12,670 nt of DNA from Verrucomicrobiota bacterium (GTDB taxonomy: Bacteria > Verrucomicrobiota > Verrucomicrobiia > Opitutales > Seribacteraceae). The notes beneath the pieces were generated by a model that made no database searches, was not told the origin of the DNA, and saw only the letters and a list, made by a program, of their open reading frames with translations. The stretch is from NCBI GenBank assembly GCA_030830145.1, contig JAURNO010000527.1, positions 1 through 12,670 of the forward strand, read 5' to 3'. Numbering within the stretch: the stretch's first letter is position 1; every line of letters begins with the position of its first letter. Made by a program: the position numbers and the translations under genes. Positions 1 through 6,997 of the stretch are shown here, one piece after another.

Positions 1-667
1 CGTAAGCTACGGTTCCGCCTTCCCATTTAATGATCCGGTCCGTTCCGAAGTAAAGCTTCAACTCACCGCCGTGGTTGGTCGGAATATGGTCTCCGCGCGT
101 ACGCAGTCCCGGTTTTGCGGGATCGTATTCGGACTCGGTGTTGATCAATTCGTTAAGCCGCGTGATATGTTCTTGCGGAGTGACTCTCCAAATTCGGGCA
201 GGGGAAGAAGTCGGCTCCAATTGGATATCTTTCGGCAAAGGTTCGAAAAGAAGCTCATGGGCAACGAAGTTGCCTTTGTTGGGATCAAGGTGGGCGTTGA
301 AGCCTCCCTTGTTTTTCATCTCGCGTTCAAGTTCTCCGATAATCCAATCGGAAAACCTGAGGCGATCGACGACTGCGGGTTGAGGTTTCTTCTTCGGGGG
401 CATCTCCTGCAAGGCAACCTGTGCCCAGATTGCTTTCCAGACCGCGGCATTGGTCTCGTCCACCGGCCCGAGCTCAAGAAGATTCAAGTCCGCCTCTTGG
501 TTCTCGTCATCATGACAATCAAAACAATGGTTCTCCAAAAAAGCACTTGCGAAATTCTCGAAGTCGCCCTTTGGCTTTTCGCCAGTAACGTAACTTTCGG
601 AGGCTTGGACAACCAGCCCGAGGCAGGCAAGGACCGCCACCCCAAGGGAGCGGATCATTACGTTCAT
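1..667 (-). CDS. Planctomycete-type cytochrome c / DUF1587-DUF1592-like protein, N-terminal part (runs off left edge)
   Basis: The reading frame is open from ATG 667 to the window edge, giving 222 visible residues. A Sec signal peptide occupies about residues 1-22, ending VVQA before SES. A heme-attachment motif CFDCH follows at residues 48-52, inside a context ([21 protein letters not shown], less the last base-level detail) typical of the small planctomycete cytochrome c domain that opens DUF1587/DUF1592/DUF1588-type proteins. A stretch near residue 160, [19 protein letters not shown], resembles the start of a DUF1587-like domain, but this is weaker. The start codon overlaps the stop of the DUF1552 gene by four bases (ATGA), implying translational coupling. 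The family is exported and common in Planctomycetota and Verrucomicrobiota; its reaction is not established. The C-terminal domains that would settle the family lie outside the window. I am confident of the gene and heme motif, less so of the exact family. Confidence 0.8.
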   Translation of the reverse strand, partial: MNVMIRSLGVAVLACLGLVVQASESYVTGEKPKGDFENFASAFLENHCFDCHDDENQEADLNLLELGPVDETNAAVWKAIWAQVALQEMPPKKKPQPAVVDRLRFSDWIIGELEREMKNKGGFNAHLDPNKGNFVAHELLFEPLPKDIQLEPTSSPARIWRVTPQEHITRLNELINTESEYDPAKPGLRTRGDHIPTNHGGELKLYFGTDRIIKWEGGTVAY

Positions 668-1986
668 GCCAAAATCTCTTTGAGCGGACCCGTTCCCGAA
701 TCGAACTTTGCGGCCATCCGTCCGGACATGTTGAAGCGGTCACAATCAACCCCCGAAGCACGGAGAATTGAAGTGTACAAAGCGTTGATCGGACGCTTTC
801 CCTCCAGCTGGGTGAAACGACCCGTTTTAAAAGCCCCGTCGTAATTGCCCAAGAGAATTACGGGCCAGTTACTGCCGGTGGTGTGCTGAGAATCGGCGTT
901 GTTGCTGGTGTAAACGATCAAAGTGTTGTCCATCATGCTACCACTCCCCTCGGGCACGCTTTCGAGTTGTTCCATCAATTTGACCAACATCCGGCTGTTG
1001 TACTGACGGATCTTGATCCAAATCGGGTTGTCGGGCTGCTTCATGTGGCCCAGGTTGTGTCCTTGCTGCTCCACGCCCAAGCCCTTCCAGGCTCCGAAAA
1101 TCTCTCCCCGCCCAGAACCAACGGTAAGGACGTTGGTGATACCGGACTTCAAAGCGGATATGCCGAGGTCCAAAATACGATCGTGCCAATCGGTTTCAAA
1201 CTCGGGATTAGCGTAGCCTTCATCGACTTCAGGCGCGAACTTGCGCAGATGGCTGGATACGCTGCCGAGACGTTCACGCAGGCCGTTGATGTCATTGAAG
1301 CCTTGAACGAATTGGTCGTAACGGGGCTTGTCGGTTACGGGCAATTCGCCACCCTTGGCCCTGGCTAATAGCTCGATCCGGTCGAACATCCCGGAGCGGG
1401 CTTCATGCTGCTTGCGGATATCCCCTTCCGAGATCCCCCCGTAGAGCATTTCGTACAAATGGTTTGGGTTCGAATGCATGAAAATAGGCTGTCCCGCTCC
1501 GCTGGCCGATAGATTGGCAACGGTCGGTTTGGCCCTCATATTCTCAATGGAGTCCATCCCCACGCACAAATGCGGAAGGAGCGTTTCGGGGAGAACCTTG
1601 CTTAATTCATAGTCGATGGTGGAACCGCTCGGTGCCACTCCGTCTCCCCCACGATAGCCACCCAAGGCTCCGAAAAAAGGACTGTGGGACGGGCTCGTGT
1701 GGGTACCATGCAAGCCGTTGATGATGTGCATACGCTCCTTGAAAGGTTCCAAGGCTTCGATGGGTTCGGGCAGCTTCGCCTTGGCCAAAGATCCGCTGTT
1801 CTTCATCCCGGCGGGAATGGCCGTGGCCGGCGCAAACCCCTGGTTTTGCATGAAGAAGATAACCCGCTTGGAGCTGGGAGGGATAAGAGGAGCGGCTTGG
1901 GCTACGTTCGGAAACAACCCGCCACCCAGGGCGGCGCCGAAACCGGCTGCCATCCCTTGCATCATTTTTCTTCGATCGAGGTGCAT
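664..1986 (-). CDS. DUF1552 (HXXSHH-type) exported protein
   Basis: The 440-residue protein starts with a Tat-like signal (DRRKMMQGM, twin Arg at 5-6, then a Gly/Ala-rich hydrophobic stretch ending NVAQA near residue 31), so export to the periplasm is expected. The body matches the layout of the DUF1552 family: [12 protein letters not shown] near the N-terminus, [16 protein letters not shown] about residue 90-105, then in the C-terminal third [34 protein letters not shown] and a terminal TGPLKEIL. The family is thought to be related to DUF1501 and alkaline-phosphatase-like proteins, and no reaction is known. The motif that names the family, HxxSHH, appears here as HNLGHM (residues 310-315), with Ser and the last His replaced. 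The ATG at 1986 is the only start that keeps the twin-Arg signal; no Shine-Dalgarno sequence precedes it. The gene is followed, with a 4-base overlap, by the heme protein gene, so the two are probably co-expressed and may work together. Confidence 0.85.
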   Translation of the reverse strand: MHLDRRKMMQGMAAGFGAALGGGLFPNVAQAAPLIPPSSKRVIFFMQNQGFAPATAIPAGMKNSGSLAKAKLPEPIEALEPFKERMHIINGLHGTHTSPSHSPFFGALGGYRGGDGVAPSGSTIDYELSKVLPETLLPHLCVGMDSIENMRAKPTVANLSASGAGQPIFMHSNPNHLYEMLYGGISEGDIRKQHEARSGMFDRIELLARAKGGELPVTDKPRYDQFVQGFNDINGLRERLGSVSSHLRKFAPEVDEGYANPEFETDWHDRILDLGISALKSGITNVLTVGSGRGEIFGAWKGLGVEQQGHNLGHMKQPDNPIWIKIRQYNSRMLVKLMEQLESVPEGSGSMMDNTLIVYTSNNADSQHTTGSNWPVILLGNYDGAFKTGRFTQLEGKRPINALYTSILRASGVDCDRFNMSGRMAAKFDSGTGPLKEILA

Positions 1987-2137
1987 AATATATAGTAGCG
2001 AAAATAGACTGTTTTAGCCTATTTTGGCGATTATTTTTGGTTAATTTTGATAAATTAATGTCGGGGGATGTTGGGGCTTCCCTCGGCACGCAACAAGCGT
2101 TACTACTGTGATGATGCCCGTCGCTCCCAGATCAAGT
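1987..2137. promoter_or_regulatory. Divergent regulatory region between the DUF1552 gene and the TctC operon
   Basis: This AT-rich spacer separates two divergently transcribed units and must hold promoters for both. It contains the inverted repeat at 2001-2025 and an AT-rich stretch at about 2030-2060. I could not assign convincing -35/-10 pairs on either strand. If TctC starts at 2108 or 2111 instead of 2138 the spacer shortens accordingly. Confidence 0.6.
2001..2025. repeat. Inverted repeat, 10-base arms with 5-base loop (candidate operator or 5' UTR hairpin)
   Basis: Arms AAAATAGACT (2001-2010) and AGCCTATTTT (2016-2025) flank GTTTT. Nine of ten positions are complementary on the plus strand. 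In RNA made from the minus strand the tenth pair becomes a G-U wobble, so all ten would pair. The repeat ends 14 bases upstream of the DUF1552 start codon. It could be a regulator binding site for one or both divergent units, or a leader hairpin near the DUF1552 ribosome site. Confidence 0.6.
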
Positions 2138-3169
2138 ATGCGGTTTCTTATCGGTTTTGCCCTTTGTTCATGGGCAAGCCTTTGGCTTTGCTTGCCTGCG
2201 ATGGGGAAGTTTCCCGAAAAACCGATCACCGTAATCGTACCCTTCGCTGCGGGAGGAGGTAGCGACGTCTTCGTGCGTATTTTCCAACAGGCAATACGCG
2301 AAAACAAGCTTTCCCCCCACCCTATCGTCGTGAAGAATGTATCGGGAGCGGGCGGAACGATCGGGAGCCGAACGGCCCGCGACGCGGAACCCGATGGCCA
2401 TACGATTCTCTGCCTGCACGACGGCATTTACACCGCCCAGCACTATGGAAATGCGGATTGGGGTCCATCCGACTTCGAACCTCTCGCCGCAACCGGGCGG
2501 AGTGGAGTGGTGATTGCAGTAAGCGAAAACAGTCCTTTCGATTCCCTCGGCCAGTTAATGGACGAAGCGGTCAAGAGTCCGTACGAACTGGTTTTCGGGA
2601 CCAACCTCGGAGCCCCCAATCATTACTCGGCCCTGTTTCTTGAACAAGGAAAGCCCGGGGCCAAATTCCGCTTCACGCAAACCGGAGGGGGAGCCAAGCG
2701 CCTCGCCCAACTCAAGGGTGGGCATGTCGACTTGACCGGTTTTTCCATTGCCGAGTACGAACAATTCAAGGCGGCCGGAATCAAGGCTTTGGCCGTACTA
2801 AGTGAAGAACGGGAATCCTCTTTCCCGGAACTGCCGACGGCCAGGGAACAAGGCGTCGATTCCGTGCACGGGATCATGCAATTTTGGTGGGCGCCCAAAG
2901 GTACCCCACCCGAGCGGGTCTCTTATCTGGAAAAGCTTCTGGAGGAAACCATGGCTACTCAAACGGTTCGCTCCCGCCTCCAGAACCTGCATATCGATCC
3001 CGTGTTTGAAACCGGTGAAGCTTTACGGGAAACCATCAAACGCCGCAGCGCCAACCTGAAAGGAATCGTCATCGAAAAACCGACCCCGCTTCCTCCGCTC
3101 GAATGGATGGTATTGGGAGTGGCCGTCACCTGTCTGGTCCTCGTTTCAAGGGAGGGAAAGAAAGCATGA
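2138..3169 (+). CDS. TctC-family tripartite tricarboxylate transporter substrate-binding protein with C-terminal membrane segment
   Basis: The protein captures a substrate, in this family usually a carboxylate, outside the cytoplasmic membrane and hands it to the TctA permease. With ATG 2138 it has 343 residues. A signal peptide (about 1-23) is followed by KPITVIVPFAAGGGSD (28-43), the classic start of mature TctC proteins. Further family features are GAGGTIGSR, the ligand-loop region GTNLGAPNHYSALFLEQGKP, LKGGHVDLTGFSI, IKALAVLSEER and FPELPTAREQGV. After the normal end of the fold a hydrophobic stretch (WMVLGVAVTCLVLV, 323-336) is followed by SREGKKA, as expected for a C-terminal anchor with its basic end in the cytoplasm; ordinary TctC proteins lack this. 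In-frame starts at GTG 2108 and ATG 2111/2114 would add about 8-10 residues. I prefer 2138 because it gives a compact signal peptide, but no start has a Shine-Dalgarno sequence. The stop overlaps the TctA start. Substrate cannot be told from sequence. Confidence 0.9.
   Translation: MRFLIGFALCSWASLWLCLPAMGKFPEKPITVIVPFAAGGGSDVFVRIFQQAIRENKLSPHPIVVKNVSGAGGTIGSRTARDAEPDGHTILCLHDGIYTAQHYGNADWGPSDFEPLAATGRSGVVIAVSENSPFDSLGQLMDEAVKSPYELVFGTNLGAPNHYSALFLEQGKPGAKFRFTQTGGGAKRLAQLKGGHVDLTGFSIAEYEQFKAAGIKALAVLSEERESSFPELPTAREQGVDSVHGIMQFWWAPKGTPPERVSYLEKLLEETMATQTVRSRLQNLHIDPVFETGEALRETIKRRSANLKGIVIEKPTPLPPLEWMVLGVAVTCLVLVSREGKKA
3151..3155 (+). promoter_or_regulatory. Shine-Dalgarno site for the TctA permease
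   Basis: GGAGG lies ten bases before ATG 3166, within the last codons of the TctC gene. It fixes the permease start at 3166 and rules out the longer in-frame opening at 3103. It is the only clear Shine-Dalgarno sequence seen before any gene in the window. Confidence 0.75.
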
Positions 3170-4620
3170 TCGATCTTTTTTCTGATCCTTTGATCCTTGG
3201 TCTCGTTCTGCTCGGGACGATCCTCGGCATAACGGTCGGAGCCGTACCAGGGTTAACGGGGACCATGCTGATCGCACTCTCCCTTCCTTTGACCTTTTCC
3301 ATGGAACCGGTTGCCGGGTTGGTCCTTTTGGTGGCGATGTACGTGGGGGCGGTAAGCGGGGGGTTGATCAGTGCCACTTTGTTGCGTATGCCGGGAACTC
3401 CGGCCGCCGTAATGACCACCTTGGACGGTTATCCCATGGCCATATCGGGACGGCCCGGCCGGGCCCTGGGCCTTGGAGTCGGGGCCTCGCTCTTCGGGGG
3501 CCTGGTTTCCTGGGTCGCTCTTTGGCAATTATCCGAGCCCATGGCCGACTGGTCGACCAAGCTCGGCCCTTTCGAGCTTTTTTCACTGGTCGTTTTGGCT
3601 CTCGCCCTGTTGGCGGGGGTTGGAGATTCAACCCGGGCCCGCGGTTTGCTCGCCGGAAGCCTCGGCGTGCTGGTGGCCATGCCCGGGATGCACCCGGCCA
3701 CCGGGGAACTCAGGTGGACTCTGGGCATGACTTCAATGAACGAAGGGTTTCGGTTGATACCCGTACTGATCGGCATGTTCGCCATCGGCAAGATCCTCGA
3801 GGATCTTACGGGTAAAGGCGGAGAGGTGGAAAAGGTCGCAGGGAACGACTCCGCATGGATTCCTCTTCGGGCGTGGCAAAAACAGCTCGGCAATTTGTTC
3901 AGGTCTTCGGGAATCGGGACTTTAATCGGAGTCTTGCCCGGTGTGGGAGCGAACATCGGCTCACTGGCCGCTTACATGGCGGCCAAGCGGGCGTCAGGAA
4001 ATCCTGAGGATTTCGGAAAGGGGAGCGAAGAAGGAATCGTCGCATCGGAGTCCGCCAACAACGCGACCGTTGGAGGAGCCCTCATCCCCCTGATTGCATT
4101 GGGCGTTCCAGGGAGCGTGATCGGAGCCGTGTTACTCGGAGCGTTGATCGTTCATGGACTGCAACCCGGTCCCCTCCTCTTCCGGCAAAACCCCGATGCC
4201 GTTCATGCCATCATCGGAACGGTGCTGGTAGCCAACCTGATGATGTATCTGATCATGGTCGGGTGCGCCCGTTGGATCGCGAAACTGTCTTTCGTACCGA
4301 AGAAAATCCTTTTTCCCCTGGTGACGGCTTGCTGTATCTGGGGAGCTTACGCCCTGAACGGACTTTGGATCGATGTCGTGATTATGCTGCTTTTCGGCAT
4401 CCTTGGATGGAGAATGGAGAAAGCCAAGTTGCCCTTGGCCGCCTTCGTCATCGGATTCGTCCTCGCCCCCGTGGCGGAAGAAAACCTTTGCGCCGGACTG
4501 ATGGCCAGCGGGGGCAGCTATCTCCCCTTGGTCGCACGCCCCATCTCCCTTTGTTTCCTCATCACGGCCATCGTCCTTCTCCTCTGGAAAAAGAAAGGAT
4601 CGGCTAAAACAAAGCAATGA
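3166..4620 (+). CDS. TctA-family tripartite tricarboxylate transporter permease
   Basis: This is the large membrane subunit that moves the substrate delivered by TctC across the inner membrane, normally driven by an ion gradient. The 484-residue protein is hydrophobic throughout, with about a dozen membrane segments. It shows both pseudo-repeats of the family: GAVPGLTGT (25-33) in the first half, followed by MYVGAVSGGLISATLLRMPGTP and the DGYPMA motif, and IGVLPGVGANI (254-264) in the second half, followed by GKGSEEGIVASESANNATVGG and LGVPGSVIGAVLLGALIVHGLQPGP. The length is normal for TctA (around 500). A Shine-Dalgarno sequence at 3151 sets the start; the ATG overlaps the TctC stop by four bases. 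No gene for the small four-helix TctB subunit lies before, between or after these two genes in the window. The sulfatase gene follows after 16 bases and is probably co-transcribed. Confidence 0.95.
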   Translation: MIDLFSDPLILGLVLLGTILGITVGAVPGLTGTMLIALSLPLTFSMEPVAGLVLLVAMYVGAVSGGLISATLLRMPGTPAAVMTTLDGYPMAISGRPGRALGLGVGASLFGGLVSWVALWQLSEPMADWSTKLGPFELFSLVVLALALLAGVGDSTRARGLLAGSLGVLVAMPGMHPATGELRWTLGMTSMNEGFRLIPVLIGMFAIGKILEDLTGKGGEVEKVAGNDSAWIPLRAWQKQLGNLFRSSGIGTLIGVLPGVGANIGSLAAYMAAKRASGNPEDFGKGSEEGIVASESANNATVGGALIPLIALGVPGSVIGAVLLGALIVHGLQPGPLLFRQNPDAVHAIIGTVLVANLMMYLIMVGCARWIAKLSFVPKKILFPLVTACCIWGAYALNGLWIDVVIMLLFGILGWRMEKAKLPLAAFVIGFVLAPVAEENLCAGLMASGGSYLPLVARPISLCFLITAIVLLLWKKKGSAKTKQ

Positions 4621-4636
4621 ACTAAAAATTCCTTAA

Positions 4637-6034
4637 ATGAACAAAAGCCCGAACATACTTTGGTACTGCACCGACCAACAACGCTTCGATACGATCGGAG
4701 CCTTGGGAAACCCACACGTACGGACCCCGATTTTGGATTCGCTGGTGAGCGAGGGCACGGCCTTCACCCACACTTATTGCCAAAGCCCCATCTGCACGCC
4801 CAGCCGGGCCAGCTTCATGAGCGGTCTTTATCCCAGCCGCGTTCATAACACCCGCAACGGAAACGAAAGCTTTCCGGAACAGACTCCCGTGATCAGCAAA
4901 CTGATTGCGGATGCCGGCTATGATTGCGGGATGATAGGAAAATTTCATTTGCAAAGCTCAGGCAAGCGAACCGAACCGCGAATCGACGACGGGTTCCGTT
5001 ACTGGAAATTCAGCCACGCCCCGAGGGACGACTGGGAGGAAGGGCACGATTACGCCGACTGGGTCAAAGAACAAGGTGGTAACCTGAACCAACTACGGGA
5101 AAGCGAGGACGGGATGCCCACCGAATTGCACCAGACGACCTGGGCATCCGAACGGTCGATCGAATTCATCCGTCAAGAGCGGGACGGGCCCTGGTTGCTC
5201 AACGTCAACGTGTACGATCCGCACCCGCCCTTCACGCCTCCCCAAAGCTACGCCGAGCAGTTCGATCCCCAAAAAATGCCCGGCCCCCATTTCAAGGAGA
5301 GTGACTTGGAGGCTCAGGCCAAACTCGCGGATTGCGATTTCCAGAACGAAGTCCGTACGCCCGAAGAACACGACGCCAAAGGGGCTCAAGCTCGTTACTA
5401 CGCCATGATCGCCCAGATAGACGATCAGTTCGGGCGGATTCTTAAGACCTTGGACGAGACTGGCCAACGGGACAATACGGTGATCATCTTCACAAGCGAT
5501 CATGGCGAAACACTCGGGGATCACGGGCTCATGTACAAAGGTTGCCGATTCTATGAAGGATTGGTCCGCGTGCCCCTGATCTTTTGCTGGCCCGGCCATT
5601 TCCAAAAGAACAAGCAGAGCGACTCGCTCGTTGAAATGATGGACTTGTCCGCCTCCCTTCTCGAATTGGCGGGGGTTCCCTTGCCCGATTATTTCCAGGG
5701 GAAAAGCCTCCTGCCCATCCTAACAGGCGAATCGGATGGAGCGGACCACCGGAAATTCGTCCGTTGCGAATATTTCGATGCCCTCGACCCTCACTTTACG
5801 GGGGGAAGCGGCACCTTCGCCACCATGCACCGCACTCACCGGCACAAGCTCTGCGTCTACCACGGCAAGGGAGTCGGCGAATTGTTCGACCTGGAAGACG
5901 ATCCCTGGGAACACGAAAACCTATGGAACGATCCGGCTCACGCCGATGTGAAGAATCAATTGTTGGCGGACAGTTTCGACGCCCACGTTCTGCTCACCAC
6001 GGACGTAGGCTCCAAACGGATCGCACCGATGTGA
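4637..6034 (+). CDS. Cytoplasmic sulfatase-family hydrolase (formylglycine type)
   Basis: This 465-residue protein belongs to the S1/alkaline-phosphatase-like sulfatases, which cleave sulfate esters using a formylglycine made from Cys. The modification motif is CTPSR (53-57). Probable metal ligands are D13, modified C53, D288 and H289 (TSDHG), with K301 in MYKG as a likely sulfate-contacting residue. The second Asp of the usual N-terminal Asp-Asp pair is Gln (TDQQR), so the metal set (D, fGly, D, H) resembles that of choline sulfatase and phosphonate monoester hydrolases rather than classical arylsulfatases. Thus a phospho- or phosphono-ester substrate cannot be excluded. There is no signal peptide: MNKSPNILWY leads straight into the first core strand, so it should act in the cytoplasm. 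It lies 16 bases after the TctA permease and is probably the last gene of that operon, suggesting that the imported compound is its substrate. Its maturase is not in the window. It ends 15 bases from the convergent amidohydrolase gene. Confidence 0.92.
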   Translation: MNKSPNILWYCTDQQRFDTIGALGNPHVRTPILDSLVSEGTAFTHTYCQSPICTPSRASFMSGLYPSRVHNTRNGNESFPEQTPVISKLIADAGYDCGMIGKFHLQSSGKRTEPRIDDGFRYWKFSHAPRDDWEEGHDYADWVKEQGGNLNQLRESEDGMPTELHQTTWASERSIEFIRQERDGPWLLNVNVYDPHPPFTPPQSYAEQFDPQKMPGPHFKESDLEAQAKLADCDFQNEVRTPEEHDAKGAQARYYAMIAQIDDQFGRILKTLDETGQRDNTVIIFTSDHGETLGDHGLMYKGCRFYEGLVRVPLIFCWPGHFQKNKQSDSLVEMMDLSASLLELAGVPLPDYFQGKSLLPILTGESDGADHRKFVRCEYFDALDPHFTGGSGTFATMHRTHRHKLCVYHGKGVGELFDLEDDPWEHENLWNDPAHADVKNQLLADSFDAHVLLTTDVGSKRIAPM

Positions 6035-6049
6035 ATCGATCAGACGGGA

Positions 6050-6985
6050 TCAATCGAGCCCGTAGAACCTGACCGCGTTCTCCCGGAAGAGCTTCCCCCG
6101 TATATCCGGATCAAAGTAGCTTTGGATTACCTTCAGTTGCTCGGAATAACTCCCACCGCGATCGGTCACGGGCCAGTTGCTTCCGTACACCACTCGGTCC
6201 TCTCCAAAGGCCTCGTAGACGACCTTGAACACCGGAGCGTAAAAGGATTGCTTCTTGGGTGGAGGCTTAACTCCGGAACGTTGGAAAATGCCGCTCACTT
6301 TGCAATGAACGTTAGGTTGGGCGGCGGCCCGCTTGACTGACTCCTTCCATTCCGGGGTAAGAGGATCATGGGTGATGACCAACCCGCCCAAGTGGTTGAT
6401 CATGATCTTCAGCTCAGGCAGCCGCTTGGCGACTTCGGTGACTTCGTCGATGGTAAAGTTGTGGATCAGAACGTCGAGGGTCAGACCTTTTTTCGCAAGC
6501 AAACCCAAGTCCCGCCAAACCGCATCGGTAAAGAAATCATCTCCACCCGGACGGTCCCTCATCCGAAGACCCACGAAACGGGAATCCTTGGAAAAGCGAT
6601 CAAGCAAGCCGGCAAACTCATCCGTACCAATCGGCAAGTTACCAACCAGGCCCAAGTACCGCTCCGGGTTATGCTTCACCAAGTCGAGCACCCATTGGTT
6701 GTCTTCCACCCGGCTGCTTGCCTCCACGATCACGGTGGATGGAATGCCTTCCCGGTCCGCCACTTCGTCGAAGTGCTCGGTCAATACCGGGCGATAAAGA
6801 ATCTTATCCTCCACCGGCGGCCAATCCACTCCCTCGGACCGGTTGGTATCGTACAAGTGAATGTGAGTATCGATTACCTGAATGTCTTCGACGCCCTCCT
6901 GAGGTTCAGGGGCACTACAACTTGAGAAAAAAAACGCCGTTACAAGAAGCGGGAGGAGTTTCTGAAGCGAAAAAACTACTTTCAT
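6050..6985 (-). CDS. Amidohydrolase_2 / COG3618-type lactonase-family protein, probable lipoprotein
   Basis: The 311-residue protein has the TIM-barrel signature of the family that includes L-fuconolactonase and 2-pyrone-4,6-dicarboxylate lactonase. Seen in order: VIDTHIHLYD (metal or substrate His 41 and 43), VIVEASSR, YLGLVGNLPIG, FVGLRMRDRPGG, LTLDVLIHN, MINHLGG (H198), NVHCKVSGIF and VVYGSNWPV. In many relatives the last motif is GSDWP, with a catalytic Asp; here that position is N270, an exchange also known in some branches. The N-terminus has a basic start, a hydrophobic stretch and FSSC (Cys 23), a weak lipobox, so the protein is probably lipid-anchored outside the cytoplasm; most relatives are cytoplasmic. 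It starts 12 bases after the Gfo/Idh/MocA gene, indicating one transcript and plausibly successive reactions, such as sugar oxidation then lactone opening. The substrate is unknown. No Shine-Dalgarno sequence is visible. Confidence 0.87.
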   Translation of the reverse strand: MKVVFSLQKLLPLLVTAFFFSSCSAPEPQEGVEDIQVIDTHIHLYDTNRSEGVDWPPVEDKILYRPVLTEHFDEVADREGIPSTVIVEASSRVEDNQWVLDLVKHNPERYLGLVGNLPIGTDEFAGLLDRFSKDSRFVGLRMRDRPGGDDFFTDAVWRDLGLLAKKGLTLDVLIHNFTIDEVTEVAKRLPELKIMINHLGGLVITHDPLTPEWKESVKRAAAQPNVHCKVSGIFQRSGVKPPPKKQSFYAPVFKVVYEAFGEDRVVYGSNWPVTDRGGSYSEQLKVIQSYFDPDIRGKLFRENAVRFYGLD

Positions 6986-6997
6986 AAAACGATCGAA

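Noticed and set aside
71..844. Long open frame on the plus strand, 257 codons
   Set aside because: It lies antisense to the heme protein and DUF1552 genes, both of which have recognisable motifs. Its translation shows no family pattern, and it spans the overlap of the two real genes.
3103..3165. Longer N-terminus for the TctA permease
   Set aside because: The extra 21 residues overlap TctC coding sequence and are hydrophilic. The Shine-Dalgarno GGAGG at 3151 and the membrane segment starting at MIDLF support ATG 3166.
6035..6060. Bidirectional terminator between the convergent genes
   Set aside because: Only 15 bases separate the stop codons. The short TCGAT/ATCGA arms are too weak and too far apart, with no T-run.
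6368..6925. 185-codon plus-strand open frame
   Set aside because: It is antisense to the amidohydrolase-family gene, which carries clear family motifs along its length.
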